This document shows, piece by piece, positions 15,871-23,386 of a stretch of 64,000 nucleotides of DNA. The position numbers were made by a program, and so were the translations under genes. The notes beneath the pieces were generated by a model. The model was not told the DNA's origin. It ran no database searches and worked only from the letters and a program-made list of their open reading frames with translations. The DNA comes from a virus. Numbering within the stretch: position 1 is the stretch's first letter; each line of letters opens with the position of its first letter. The stretch covers positions 124,001 to 188,000 of IMG/VR virus record IMGVR_UViG_3300031951_000003; one strand, given 5' to 3'.

Positions 15871-16103
15871 TAGTAAATTTTTGTGTTGTTTCTTCTTGCC
15901 TCTTCCGCTTCCTTATAGATACGTATCCAAGTTAGAGTAATATCAACAGGTGCTAACACCCAACACATGATAATCAAACCTAAAGTATCTAATCCAGGTG
16001 AGATACCAAGACCACCTGCCATAACATCTCTGTTCCATTTTCTTACTGACATGACAAGACAATAAGCCAAACAGATTAAATAATAAGACCAAAAAATTTC
16101 CAT
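15870..16103 (-). CDS. Small membrane protein, 77 aa
   Basis: Starts MEIFWSYYLICLAYC with two hydrophobic segments (about 3-20 and 37-57) and a charged tail (RIYKEAEEARRNN). Its stop overlaps the sulfotransferase start by one base (15870), so the two form an operon and it may anchor or partner that enzyme. Confidence 0.6.
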   Translation of the reverse strand: MEIFWSYYLICLAYCLVMSVRKWNRDVMAGGLGISPGLDTLGLIIMCWVLAPVDITLTWIRIYKEAEEARRNNTKIY

Positions 16104-16119
16104 AACTTTCAAATTTTAG

Positions 16120-16192
16120 TGGAGAATGAGGGAGTCGAACCCACGACAACTTGAATGCAAATCAAGTGCTCTACCAACTGAGCTAATTCCCC
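16120..16192 (-). tRNA. tRNA-Ala(TGC)
   Basis: Acceptor GGGGAAT/ATTCTCC with the G3-U70 alanine identity pair; anticodon loop TTTGCAT. Confidence 0.94.
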
Positions 16193-16198
16193 TATTTG

Positions 16199-16271
16199 AG
16201 CCTCCTGTCGGAATCGAACCAACGACCTACTGATTACAAATCAGTTGCTCTACCTGCTGAGCTAAGGAGGC
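16199..16271 (-). tRNA. tRNA-Thr(TGT)
   Basis: Acceptor GCCTCCT/AGGAGGC, anticodon loop TTTGTAA. Confidence 0.93.
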
Positions 16272-16277
16272 GATGTG

Positions 16278-16350
16278 AGCGGAAGACCAGGCTCGAACTG
16301 GCCACCCCGACCTTGGCAAGGTCGTGCTCTACCGAATGAGCTACTTCCGC
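16278..16350 (-). tRNA. tRNA-Gly(GCC)
   Basis: Acceptor GCGGAAG/CTTCCGC, anticodon loop TTGCCAA. Nearly identical arms to the next tRNA-Gly. Confidence 0.94.
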
Positions 16351-16359
16351 AATTTTCTG

Positions 16360-16432
16360 AGCGGGAGACCAGGCTCGAACTGGCCACCTATAGCTTGGAA
16401 GGCTATCGCTCTACCAAATGAGCTACTCCCGC
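16360..16432 (-). tRNA. tRNA-Gly(TCC)
   Basis: Acceptor GCGGGAG/CTCCCGC, anticodon loop CTTCCAA. Same T arm as tRNA-Gly(GCC), so the pair looks like a tandem duplication. Confidence 0.94.
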
Positions 16433-16459
16433 ATATTCCGTTTTTCCTTCACATTTAGC

Positions 16460-16518
16460 CCAATCACCAGTGAAACAATGATTGGATTTTGGATGGAGAA
16501 GTCTGCAAGGATTTCTCC
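16460..16518. ncRNA. Two-hairpin spacer RNA between tRNA-Gly and tRNA-Asp
   Basis: CCAATCA-ccagtgaaacaa-TGATTGG (16460-16485) and GGAGAA/TTCTCC (16495-16518). No reading frame. Confidence 0.45.
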
Positions 16519-16551
16519 CATTAGACCGTTACCACGGACAAACTCTACCAG

Positions 16552-16625
16552 CGGAACGGACGGGGCTCGAACCCGCGACCTCTTGCGTGACAGGCAAGCA
16601 TTCTAGCCAACTGAACTACCGCTCC
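16552..16625 (-). tRNA. tRNA-Asp(GTC)
   Basis: Acceptor GGAGCGG/CCGTTCC, anticodon loop CTGTCAC, discriminator G. Confidence 0.93.
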
Positions 16626-16630
16626 ATTTG

Positions 16631-16817
16631 AACAGGTTTTTTGTGTCCTTTTACACATCATGACCAACATATTACTACATTGGTGGTTACATTTTCGTCT
16701 TTGGTTAATTACTCCTGACTTATAGTAAACACTACCCTCACCGCTCTGATACCGCGAATCAAGACGGCGTCTTTGGGATTCATATACCGTGGGGTTCCAC
16801 CACAGTCTTCACCTGTT
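16631..16817. ncRNA. Large structured spacer RNA between tRNA-Asp and tRNA-Asn
   Basis: The ends AACAGGT (16631-16637) and ACCTGTT (16811-16817) can pair. Inside are TGTGT/ACACA, ACCAA/TTGGT and a self-complementary AAGACG-g-CGTCTT. Nearly 190 nt, no reading frame. Direction is probably minus, as for the flanking tRNAs. Confidence 0.5.
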
Positions 16818-16820
16818 TTG

Positions 16821-16892
16821 CGTCCTCTCATGGGCTCGAACCATGGACCCTCTCGTTAACAGCGAGATGCTCTACCGCTGAGCTAAGAAGAC
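16821..16892 (-). tRNA. tRNA-Asn(GTT)
   Basis: Acceptor GTCTTCT/AGAGGAC, anticodon loop CTGTTAA, discriminator G. Confidence 0.93.
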
Positions 16893-16898
16893 GTTTTG

Positions 16899-16972
16899 TT
16901 GGGAAGACAGGATTCGAACCTGCGGCCCCCTGGTCCCAAACCAGGTGCTCTACCGGGCTGAGCCACTTCCCA
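16899..16972 (-). tRNA. tRNA-Pro(TGG)
   Basis: Acceptor TGGGAAG/CTTCCCA, anticodon loop TTTGGGA. First gene of the array in the direction of transcription. Confidence 0.93.
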
Positions 16973-16989
16973 TTATTAAACAAAGGTAA

Positions 16990-17026
16990 TAAAAAAACCC
17001 CGAACTTTCAAGATTCAGGGTTTTAA
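16990..17026 (-). terminator. Reverse-strand terminator after the 33-aa gene
   Basis: Minus strand: AAACCCTGAA, loop TCTTGAAAG, TTCGGGGTTTTTTT. Confidence 0.65.
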
Positions 17027-17045
17027 TGTTTGGCTTTGTTTTTTA

Positions 17046-17147
17046 TTATCCTACATCTGTATCTGAATCTAAGCATAGATTACCCCCATCACCATTAGGT
17101 GTTGTAGGTCTGAACACTAAATTCGTATTAACAAAAAGTTGTTTCAT
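17046..17147 (-). CDS. 33-residue protein with its own promoter and terminator
   Basis: Begins MKQLFVNTNLVFRP and ends LCLDSDTDVG, with a Gly/Asp-rich middle (NGDGGN). A TATTTATT element 5 nt before the ATG and a terminator just past the stop frame a one-gene unit, which argues that it is real. Not recognised; a peptide with a single Cys and a Thr/Pro core. Confidence 0.55.
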   Translation of the reverse strand: MKQLFVNTNLVFRPTTPNGDGGNLCLDSDTDVG

Positions 17148-17152
17148 ATTCT

Positions 17153-17160
17153 AATAAATA
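17153..17160 (-). promoter_or_regulatory. TATTTATT late-type promoter element
   Basis: Ends 5 nt before the ATG at 17147. Confidence 0.55.
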
Positions 17161-17169
17161 CAAAGGATT

Positions 17170-17442
17170 TTATAAAAGTCTACTGAAGACTTTTTCAAAA
17201 TATTCTTCCTCTTCGTTGGTTAACGAATAATATTTTGATTTTAACTTATCGAGTTTTTCCTCAAATTCCCTTTCACCATACCCTGTAGGTTTGATGGACT
17301 TTTTAACATCACCTTTTTCATTATAGAGAGCCTGAGGTAGATGACCATCATCTACAAGTTCTTTAATCAATTCTTTGATGTCACTTTTGTTACAAGCTCG
17401 AACGAATTCGTATGGTTCGATATCAATATCTATGTATGGCAT
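17170..17442 (-). CDS. Unknown protein, 90 aa
   Basis: Starts MPYIDIDIEPYEFVRAC, then a charged helical region (SDIKELIKELVDDGHLP). It looks like a small soluble protein. A TAACTTTG element lies 15 nt upstream. Not recognised. Confidence 0.65.
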   Translation of the reverse strand: MPYIDIDIEPYEFVRACNKSDIKELIKELVDDGHLPQALYNEKGDVKKSIKPTGYGEREFEEKLDKLKSKYYSLTNEEEEYFEKVFSRLL

Positions 17443-17457
17443 TTTTAATAATTTTCA

Positions 17458-17465
17458 CAAAGTTA
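17458..17465 (-). promoter_or_regulatory. Host-type -7 element TAACTTTG
   Basis: 15 nt before the ATG at 17442. Confidence 0.35.
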
Positions 17466-17472
17466 TGAAAAA

Positions 17473-18141
17473 TTATTGAATACCAAAAAAGTTTTTTCTT
17501 TTTTCTATGTCTTGCATTATTTTCTTGATTCTCTGAACAGTTTGGTCAATCTCTGAATCAAGTTCTTTAACTTTCATTTCGAGGCTTTGGATTTTTTCAG
17601 GTCCCTCTTTTTTATATAGGTATCTTTCCATAGATGTTAAAGGACTTTCGAGAGGTTTTCGCCCTCTTTTCTTTGGTTCTGAAGGTTGAGGTATTTCCTG
17701 TTTTTTCGGAATAAAAGCAATGTCAGTTTTTATTTCGGGTTCAAATTGTTTTTCTTTATTTTTTGAACCTGCGGGTCTTCCTCTTTTTCCTGTTGGTTCA
17801 GGTTTTCCATATCTTAATATCTTGGATGCAATTTTGGGAAACGTTGAGCTTACTGATTTGATGAAAGTTTGTGATTCTTTGGGACTCAACATATTCAAGA
17901 AATCGCCAAGTCTATACAATGCACCGACCAACTCTGAATCTGTATTTGCCTTTTCAGTCGTTTTAAATTTTACGAATGTTCTGAATTGCTCCATATTTGG
18001 TAAGGAATTAATCAACTGGGGTTTCGAATATAATTCCTCGAATAACCATTCTCCGAGGTTCTTAACAATCCAATCGAATTTTTCATCCGACATCAATCTT
18101 GCTTCGGATAATAAGTCTTCGTAAAAAAGAAAAAATTTCAT
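17473..18141 (-). CDS. Candidate packaged protein with basic linker and coiled coil, 222 aa
   Basis: The N-terminus MKFFLFYEDLLSEARLM resembles a capsid-targeting leader with a cut after LSE. Residues about 118-132 (GKRGRPAGSKNKE) and 150-165 (KKRGRKPLESP) are AT-hook-like GRP cores, which bind the minor groove of AT-rich DNA. The C-terminal 50 residues form a likely coiled coil. TATTTATC 3 nt before the ATG fixes the start. A DNA-binding protein of the virion interior is an attractive but unproven reading. Confidence 0.7.
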   Translation of the reverse strand: MKFFLFYEDLLSEARLMSDEKFDWIVKNLGEWLFEELYSKPQLINSLPNMEQFRTFVKFKTTEKANTDSELVGALYRLGDFLNMLSPKESQTFIKSVSSTFPKIASKILRYGKPEPTGKRGRPAGSKNKEKQFEPEIKTDIAFIPKKQEIPQPSEPKKRGRKPLESPLTSMERYLYKKEGPEKIQSLEMKVKELDSEIDQTVQRIKKIMQDIEKRKNFFGIQ

Positions 18142-18144
18142 ATT

Positions 18145-18152
18145 GATAAATA
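18145..18152 (-). promoter_or_regulatory. TATTTATC late-type promoter element
   Basis: Ends 3 nt before the ATG at 18141; diverges from the + element at 18167. Confidence 0.5.
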
Positions 18153-18166
18153 CACCGTTTTTTTAA

Positions 18167-18174
18167 TATTTATG
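18167..18174 (+). promoter_or_regulatory. TATTTATG late-type promoter element
   Basis: Ends 3 nt before the ATG at 18178. Confidence 0.45.
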
Positions 18175-18177
18175 TAA

Positions 18178-18285
18178 ATGATGGATTTAGACAATAACAT
18201 TTCGTGTCTTTTGGGAACTACAAGTTCATATGAGAACCCTTGGGTGATGGAACGCAGGATACCCCGAACCATAAACTATTGCTAA
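18178..18285 (+). CDS. Possible 35-residue protein, or a small RNA
   Basis: A frame starting MMDLDNNISCLLG and ending INYC lies between a late-type promoter element and a strong terminator. The same stretch contains GTTC/GAAC and GGGT/ACCC stems, so the product might be a structured RNA of about 155 nt instead. Confidence 0.35.
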   Translation: MMDLDNNISCLLGTTSSYENPWVMERRIPRTINYC

Positions 18286-18300
18286 AAACGTTACATATCT

Positions 18301-18336
18301 AAGGGGTTCATTTTTTGGACCCCTTTTGTTTTTTAT
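18301..18336 (+). terminator. Strong terminator
   Basis: AAGGGGTTC-attttttt-GGACCCCTT with a T-rich tail; 9-bp stem. Confidence 0.85.
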
Positions 18337-18356
18337 TAGAAAATAAACTATTATTG
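18325..18356 (+). promoter_or_regulatory. Host-type promoter of the HNH/carbamoyltransferase operon
   Basis: TTTG (18325-18328), 20-nt spacer, TATTATTG (18349-18356, one mismatch to TAnnTTTG), 14 nt to the ATG. It overlaps the terminator tail. Confidence 0.5.
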
Positions 18357-18370
18357 CAAAAAATTACAAA

Positions 18371-18859
18371 ATGGGAAGTGTATTGGTTTTAAATTATGAT
18401 TACACCCCGTTGAATGTAACTACTATTCGACGAGGATTTGTTTTAGTGGATAAGGGTAAGGCAGAAATTGTCAAGTCTGATGAATCCCCTATTACTGCTG
18501 GATTCAAAACATATGTCCGACCTGTGATTATTAGATTACTGAAATACATCAAACATTTCACAAGGAATCTTCGCGCAAATAGGAATAGAATCTATAAGAG
18601 AGACAACTATCAATGTGTTTATTGTGGGTCAAGTAAGCACTTAACTTTGGACCACGTAATTCCAAAATCTAGGGGAGGTAAAAATGATTGGATGAATCTT
18701 GTAACATCTTGTTTCAAATGTAACTTGAAGAAATCTAATAAAACACCAGAAGAGGCTAAAATGCCAATGAGACATAAACCTTTTGCCCCAACATTAGTGG
18801 GGGAGAATGTAACCGTGAGCAAAGTTTGGGAGGATTTCCAAAAATCATTCATTTATTAA
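18371..18859 (+). CDS. HNH endonuclease
   Basis: 162 aa. The C-terminal half holds CVYCGSS, LTLDHVIPKSRGGKNDWMN and CFKCN: a zinc-bound HNH site with His-Asp-His pattern and two CxxC pairs. The N-terminal half (LNYDYTPLNVT) is that of the free-standing HNH proteins common in Bacteroidota and their phages. It would nick or cut DNA in packaging, homing or host degradation. First gene of a forward operon of six genes. Confidence 0.88.
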   Translation: MGSVLVLNYDYTPLNVTTIRRGFVLVDKGKAEIVKSDESPITAGFKTYVRPVIIRLLKYIKHFTRNLRANRNRIYKRDNYQCVYCGSSKHLTLDHVIPKSRGGKNDWMNLVTSCFKCNLKKSNKTPEEAKMPMRHKPFAPTLVGENVTVSKVWEDFQKSFIY

Positions 18860-18876
18860 AATAAAAAACTATAATT

Positions 18877-19176
18877 ATGGATACTATGTCAAACAAATCA
18901 CTCAAGATTGTAATCGTTTTTTTAAGTATTTGTCTCATTTGGACTAGCATTAGATTGTCTAACGAAAAACAAAATATTGAGCCGACGAAAATGGAACTAG
19001 TTCAAACAAAAAAAAGTTTGGATAGTTTAAAGATTGTTAGTGATTCACTTTATTATGAATTATTTCCTATACAAGTTGAACTTGGTAGATTCCAAGTGGC
19101 TTATGAAATATTCATGGAAAGGAATCCAAAAGCCGCGTCACAGTATGGTGACATAATCTCACAAGAAACCGAATAA
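18877..19176 (+). CDS. Membrane-anchored coiled-coil protein, 99 aa
   Basis: One N-terminal membrane segment (about 8-25, IVIVFLSICLIWTSIRL) is followed by a charged helical region (VQTKKSLDSLKIVSDSLYY). This could be an i-spanin-like or membrane-tether protein. Second gene of the operon, 17 nt after the HNH gene. Confidence 0.6.
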   Translation: MDTMSNKSLKIVIVFLSICLIWTSIRLSNEKQNIEPTKMELVQTKKSLDSLKIVSDSLYYELFPIQVELGRFQVAYEIFMERNPKAASQYGDIISQETE

Positions 19177-19177
19177 T

Positions 19178-19453
19178 ATGGAAAATAATAATGAACTAAA
19201 CGAATTACAAGATTCGAAAAACCCCCAAGACACACTAACATCATCCCTCATACTTGCTAGAGCACTTAGTCTCATACTTCAAGAAAACCAAGGGATTGTT
19301 GTTGACCTTTTAAATAATTTGGATTTAGGTGATGACACATCCAAAGTAATTGTTTTTAAATTTCAAGAACAAATTCACATCTATAAATGCGAAGAGGATT
19401 TGGCTGAGGGAACCGCTGTTATGATGGGTGAACCACCGATGGACTCTGAATAA
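19178..19453 (+). CDS. Unknown acidic protein, 91 aa
   Basis: Begins MENNNELNELQDSKN and ends GEPPMDSE; soluble and acidic. It starts one base after the previous stop. Not recognised. Confidence 0.6.
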   Translation: MENNNELNELQDSKNPQDTLTSSLILARALSLILQENQGIVVDLLNNLDLGDDTSKVIVFKFQEQIHIYKCEEDLAEGTAVMMGEPPMDSE

Positions 19454-19464
19454 AATTTAAATAC

Positions 19465-21135
19465 ATGAGGGTATTAGGATTTTCTGTCGGACACGACAAA
19501 GGTGCTGTTATTGTTGAAAATGGAAAAGTCTTGATTGGAATTACTCAAGAAAGAATTTCAAGAATCAAACATGATGGAGCACATCAAGGTGGATTAATTC
19601 CTGCCGAATCTATAAGATATTGTCTTGAAAATTCAGGATATACTTTTAGAGATATCGATTTATTTGTCTACAGCACAACTGAAATTGTTGATGACGTTCA
19701 AAAAAAGTTTATCGAAGAATTTCAGTTTGACCCTACGGGTAAATTCGAGTTTTTACCTCATCATTTGGCCCACGCATATTCTTCTTTTTTTAGTTCAGGA
19801 TTCGATGATGCCGTTGTGGTTGTTGCAGACGCATCGGGTAGTATTTTGAATGAAAAAAATAAATTACCTGAGTGGTATCCGAAAGTTAGTAGGAAAGGTC
19901 TCAATCACGAAGAAGATTGGACAGAAGCAATTTCAATTTATCATTTTAATAAAAATGATTACAAAGAGGTTTATAAGAAATGGATAAAATATCCTGTTCC
20001 GATTGATACTAACGAAGATGTTTCTGTCGGAACCGTTTACTCTGAAGGTTCACTTCAATTAATTTATGAACCCAATACCAATTCTTGGCCTGCAGGTAAA
20101 CTGATGGGACTTGCGTCATATGCTGACAAGGACATAGTCGAGGAAGCTCCACATTATATTGTTGAAACAGAAGATGGAGATATTTTCATTCCAAATAATA
20201 GAATATATCCCAAAGTGACATATGATTCAGATTTTTTCTCAAGAGCTTGTGTTGCTGGAATATATCAAAGGGAACAAGAAAGGGTATCTCTAATGTTAGC
20301 GAAGAAAGCAAAGGAATTGACCGATTCTGAAAATATTTGCGTGGCAGGTGGGTCTTTCCTTAATTGTAATTCTAACGAAAAAATCCTCAACTCAGGATTG
20401 TTTGAGGGTTGTTACTTCATACCTCCCTCTGACGATAGTGGAATCCCTTTAGGGTGCGCCTGGTATGGTTATCAACTTATGAGTCCGATTGAAAAAAATA
20501 ATTTTCTTTCTCCTTACATAGGTAAAAATTATTCTAACAATGATATTGTTTCAGCAATAAACCAATACCCAAATTTATATCATGAAAGATTTGATGATTT
20601 TGACGAACTTGTTGATAAAGTCTCACATTGGTTAACTCAAAATAGGGTCATAGGCTGGTTTCAAGACCAATCTGAAATTGGACCTAGAGCTCTTGGTAAT
20701 CGTTCAATCTTAGCATCACCTATCAACAAATGGATGACAGGTCACATTAATTCAGACATCAAAAAAAGAGAATGGTATAGACCGTTTGCACCCGCCGTGT
20801 TATTTGAACACCAAAGTGAAATTTTTGATTCTAATGTTTTTTCTCCATATATGTTGGTTACGACTAACGTAAAAGAATCTTGGAGAGATAAAATACCTGC
20901 AGTAACTCACATTGACGGTTCCGCTAGACATCAATCGGTTTCAGAAAAATCTAATTATAAATTTTATAAATTAATCGAGAGTTTTTATAACAAAACAGGA
21001 GTTCCAGTTTTACTCAACACGAGTTTCAATGGCCCTCATGAACCAATTGTTGAAACTCCAAAGAATGCAATTGACACCATGTTAAGTTGTAAACTCGATT
21101 ACTTAGTAATAGGAAATTATTTAATCAAAAGATAG
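19465..21135 (+). CDS. Carbamoyltransferase (NodU/CmcH/TobZ family), first copy
   Basis: 556 aa, full length for the family. The N-terminal Kae1-like domain has FSVGHDKGAV and LPHHLAHAYSS (the metal-binding HHxAHA); the C-terminal domain has GWFQDQSEIGPRALGNRSIL and VLLNTSFN near the end. These enzymes make carbamoyl-AMP from carbamoyl phosphate and pass the carbamoyl group to a hydroxyl on a sugar, antibiotic or nucleoside. In phages a relative carbamoylates 5-hydroxymethylcytosine in DNA. A second enzyme follows after one base. Confidence 0.88.
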   Translation: MRVLGFSVGHDKGAVIVENGKVLIGITQERISRIKHDGAHQGGLIPAESIRYCLENSGYTFRDIDLFVYSTTEIVDDVQKKFIEEFQFDPTGKFEFLPHHLAHAYSSFFSSGFDDAVVVVADASGSILNEKNKLPEWYPKVSRKGLNHEEDWTEAISIYHFNKNDYKEVYKKWIKYPVPIDTNEDVSVGTVYSEGSLQLIYEPNTNSWPAGKLMGLASYADKDIVEEAPHYIVETEDGDIFIPNNRIYPKVTYDSDFFSRACVAGIYQREQERVSLMLAKKAKELTDSENICVAGGSFLNCNSNEKILNSGLFEGCYFIPPSDDSGIPLGCAWYGYQLMSPIEKNNFLSPYIGKNYSNNDIVSAINQYPNLYHERFDDFDELVDKVSHWLTQNRVIGWFQDQSEIGPRALGNRSILASPINKWMTGHINSDIKKREWYRPFAPAVLFEHQSEIFDSNVFSPYMLVTTNVKESWRDKIPAVTHIDGSARHQSVSEKSNYKFYKLIESFYNKTGVPVLLNTSFNGPHEPIVETPKNAIDTMLSCKLDYLVIGNYLIKR

Positions 21136-21136
21136 T

Positions 21137-22729
21137 ATGAGCACGATTTATGGTTTTTTTGGTGGTTCTCATAGTCCATCCGCGTGTTTAATTAGAAATG
21201 GAAAGATTGTATCATGTATAGAAGAAGAAAGATTAACCAGAATTAAGGCTGGTGACAACTTCGACAGTTTTCCAGAATTATCCTCAGAAGAAATTCAAAA
21301 ATACACAGGTCTTAATGTTCACGATGCTGATTATAGGGTTTTTGTTGAGCCGGTAATCGATGCGTTCGCAAAAAAATTGACCAAGGATAATTTTGAGAGA
21401 GTTGGTCATCACGATGCTCATTGCTATGGTTCTTATTTTACAAGTGGTATGGATGGAAAAGTTTTAAGTATTTCATACGACGGTGGAGGAGACAAAACCG
21501 TAATGAAAGTCTACCTTTGTGAAGATGGTAAAATGAATTTGGCATATTCTTATGATTTTGCAACAACGGGAAGTATACCTCATCTTTGGGCATTCAGTGT
21601 GACCTCAATTAGAGGATATAACGAGAATGGAGAGAGCATTTGGAAAATGTGTAAAGACGAAGGGAAACTTATGGGAATGGCACCTGATGGGTTTTACGAT
21701 GAGAGGATATATAAAATTCTGAATTCAATAATCGATTACAAAGACTTCAAATTTTTCCCATCGAATACGGGTGCGAAAGCTAGATTTGTTGTAGACACAA
21801 TGTTCAGGAAAGGTTATTTCGACTCACAAGAGAAACTTCAGGTTTTTTCGTTTAACTTACAAAAATTAACTGAAGACCTTTTCCTTAATTTTTTAGACGA
21901 CCTTCACACTAGATTTCCCGATTATAAAAAATTATGTTTTTCTGGTGGTTTGTTTGCCAACGTAAAATTAAATCAAAAAATTAATCAACTACCTTGGGTT
22001 GAGGAAATATATATTGTTCCACCTATGGGAGACGAAGGGTTAAGCTTAGGTGCATGTATAAAGAAAGCAGTAGACTTGGGTGAAATCACAAAACCATTCA
22101 AATTGGATAATGTTTTTTTTGGTAAAGAGTATGATGATGACCAAATTTCATTGATTAGTCAAAAATATAATTTTGAGAAAAAGATATATAACCCTTCTGA
22201 AATCGCTAAGAATATTGATGAGGGTGAAATTATCGGTTGGTTTCAACACGGATTTGAATTTGGTCCACGAGCCTTGGGTGGTAGAAGTATTCTTATGAGA
22301 CCAACAAGCTCAGACACTCATAGTAAATTAAACAAAAGGTTGAAAAGACATGATTCGATGCCATTTGCACCTATTGTAATGTCAGAATATTTTGATGAAA
22401 TTTTCTTTGAAACAAAGTCAAAATACTCCGCAGAATTTATGACTATTTGTTATCAAACTAAAGAGAATTGGATTGAAAAAATACCTGCGGTAATCCAAAA
22501 ATCAGATAAGACTGCGAGACCTCAGATTGTAAAAAGAGAGAAGAACTACAAATTTTGGGAAATACTTGATGAATACTATAAAATTTCAAATATACCTGTT
22601 TTGTTAAATACTTCTTTCAACACTCACAATGAACCAATTGTAGATAACCCCGAACAAGCCTTTTCTAAATTACAAGATAAAACTTTAGATAAATTAGTTA
22701 TTGGAAATTATGTTTACACAAATAGGTGA
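21137..22729 (+). CDS. Carbamoyltransferase (NodU/CmcH/TobZ family), second copy
   Basis: 530 aa. It has FFGGSHSPSACLI at the start, VGHHDAHCYGS for the metal site, and GWFQHGFEFGPRALGGRSIL with PVLLNTSFN in the C-terminal domain. The divergence from the first copy suggests different acceptors or a two-step scheme rather than recent duplication. Substrate unknown. Confidence 0.87.
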   Translation: MSTIYGFFGGSHSPSACLIRNGKIVSCIEEERLTRIKAGDNFDSFPELSSEEIQKYTGLNVHDADYRVFVEPVIDAFAKKLTKDNFERVGHHDAHCYGSYFTSGMDGKVLSISYDGGGDKTVMKVYLCEDGKMNLAYSYDFATTGSIPHLWAFSVTSIRGYNENGESIWKMCKDEGKLMGMAPDGFYDERIYKILNSIIDYKDFKFFPSNTGAKARFVVDTMFRKGYFDSQEKLQVFSFNLQKLTEDLFLNFLDDLHTRFPDYKKLCFSGGLFANVKLNQKINQLPWVEEIYIVPPMGDEGLSLGACIKKAVDLGEITKPFKLDNVFFGKEYDDDQISLISQKYNFEKKIYNPSEIAKNIDEGEIIGWFQHGFEFGPRALGGRSILMRPTSSDTHSKLNKRLKRHDSMPFAPIVMSEYFDEIFFETKSKYSAEFMTICYQTKENWIEKIPAVIQKSDKTARPQIVKREKNYKFWEILDEYYKISNIPVLLNTSFNTHNEPIVDNPEQAFSKLQDKTLDKLVIGNYVYTNR

Positions 22730-23351
22730 TGAAAAAATTGTGATTGACTTTAACAAAGGAATTACAGTCAGAGTTGGTGGACCCGAACAATTATATTATG
22801 TTGAATTACATGAATTTAAAAAAGGGGACCAACAACCTTATATCGTTGAGGGAATTCATTTCACAACTATGAATGACTGGTATATGAAAGAGTTTCATCT
22901 ACCTATAGAGTTTTACATGGACTTCGAAATCATAATTTATAAGTTTGATGATACTTTTGGATTGAAAAGAATTTACTCTCACAGATATAATGACCGAGAC
23001 CAACTTGTTAGATTTATTTTGGATACGGATAATTTAGACGAAGCTTCAGTGTGGTTGAAAAGATGTATGACATACAAAAAAAGAAATGAATGTCACGTAG
23101 AAATTATTTCAAATTTTGATGAAATTAACTCATACTCAGAAACAAGATTCAAAGATAGAAATCTGACACCTTATAAGACATACAGGATAGGTAAATTTCC
23201 AAAGAACAGTAATGATTGGAAAACAGTAGACCCGAGAAAAGAGGGTGTCATTTGGTTCGGTAATTGGAAAACTTTTTGGTCTTACCAACATCCAAGATTA
23301 TGGAAATCTTTATCAAGCCAAGAAATTGTAGACGATATTTTGGGTTTGTAA
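22710..23351 (+). CDS. Unknown protein coupled to the carbamoyltransferases, 213 aa
   Basis: The ATG at 22710 lies inside the preceding gene (20-nt overlap), implying translational coupling; the 9-nt longer frame would need a TTG start. The protein is soluble and rich in aromatics (FGNWKTFWSYQHPRLW). Not recognised. Its position makes it a candidate acceptor-binding or glycosyl-type partner. Confidence 0.65.
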   Translation: MFTQIGDEKIVIDFNKGITVRVGGPEQLYYVELHEFKKGDQQPYIVEGIHFTTMNDWYMKEFHLPIEFYMDFEIIIYKFDDTFGLKRIYSHRYNDRDQLVRFILDTDNLDEASVWLKRCMTYKKRNECHVEIISNFDEINSYSETRFKDRNLTPYKTYRIGKFPKNSNDWKTVDPRKEGVIWFGNWKTFWSYQHPRLWKSLSSQEIVDDILGL

Positions 23352-23370
23352 CTTTTTTTATCTAATTTTG
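23339..23370 (+). promoter_or_regulatory. Host-type promoter of clpP
   Basis: TTTG (23339-23342), 20 nt, TAATTTTG (23363-23370), then 16 nt to the ATG at 23387. Confidence 0.65.
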
Positions 23371-23386
23371 TTACAAATAATAAATT

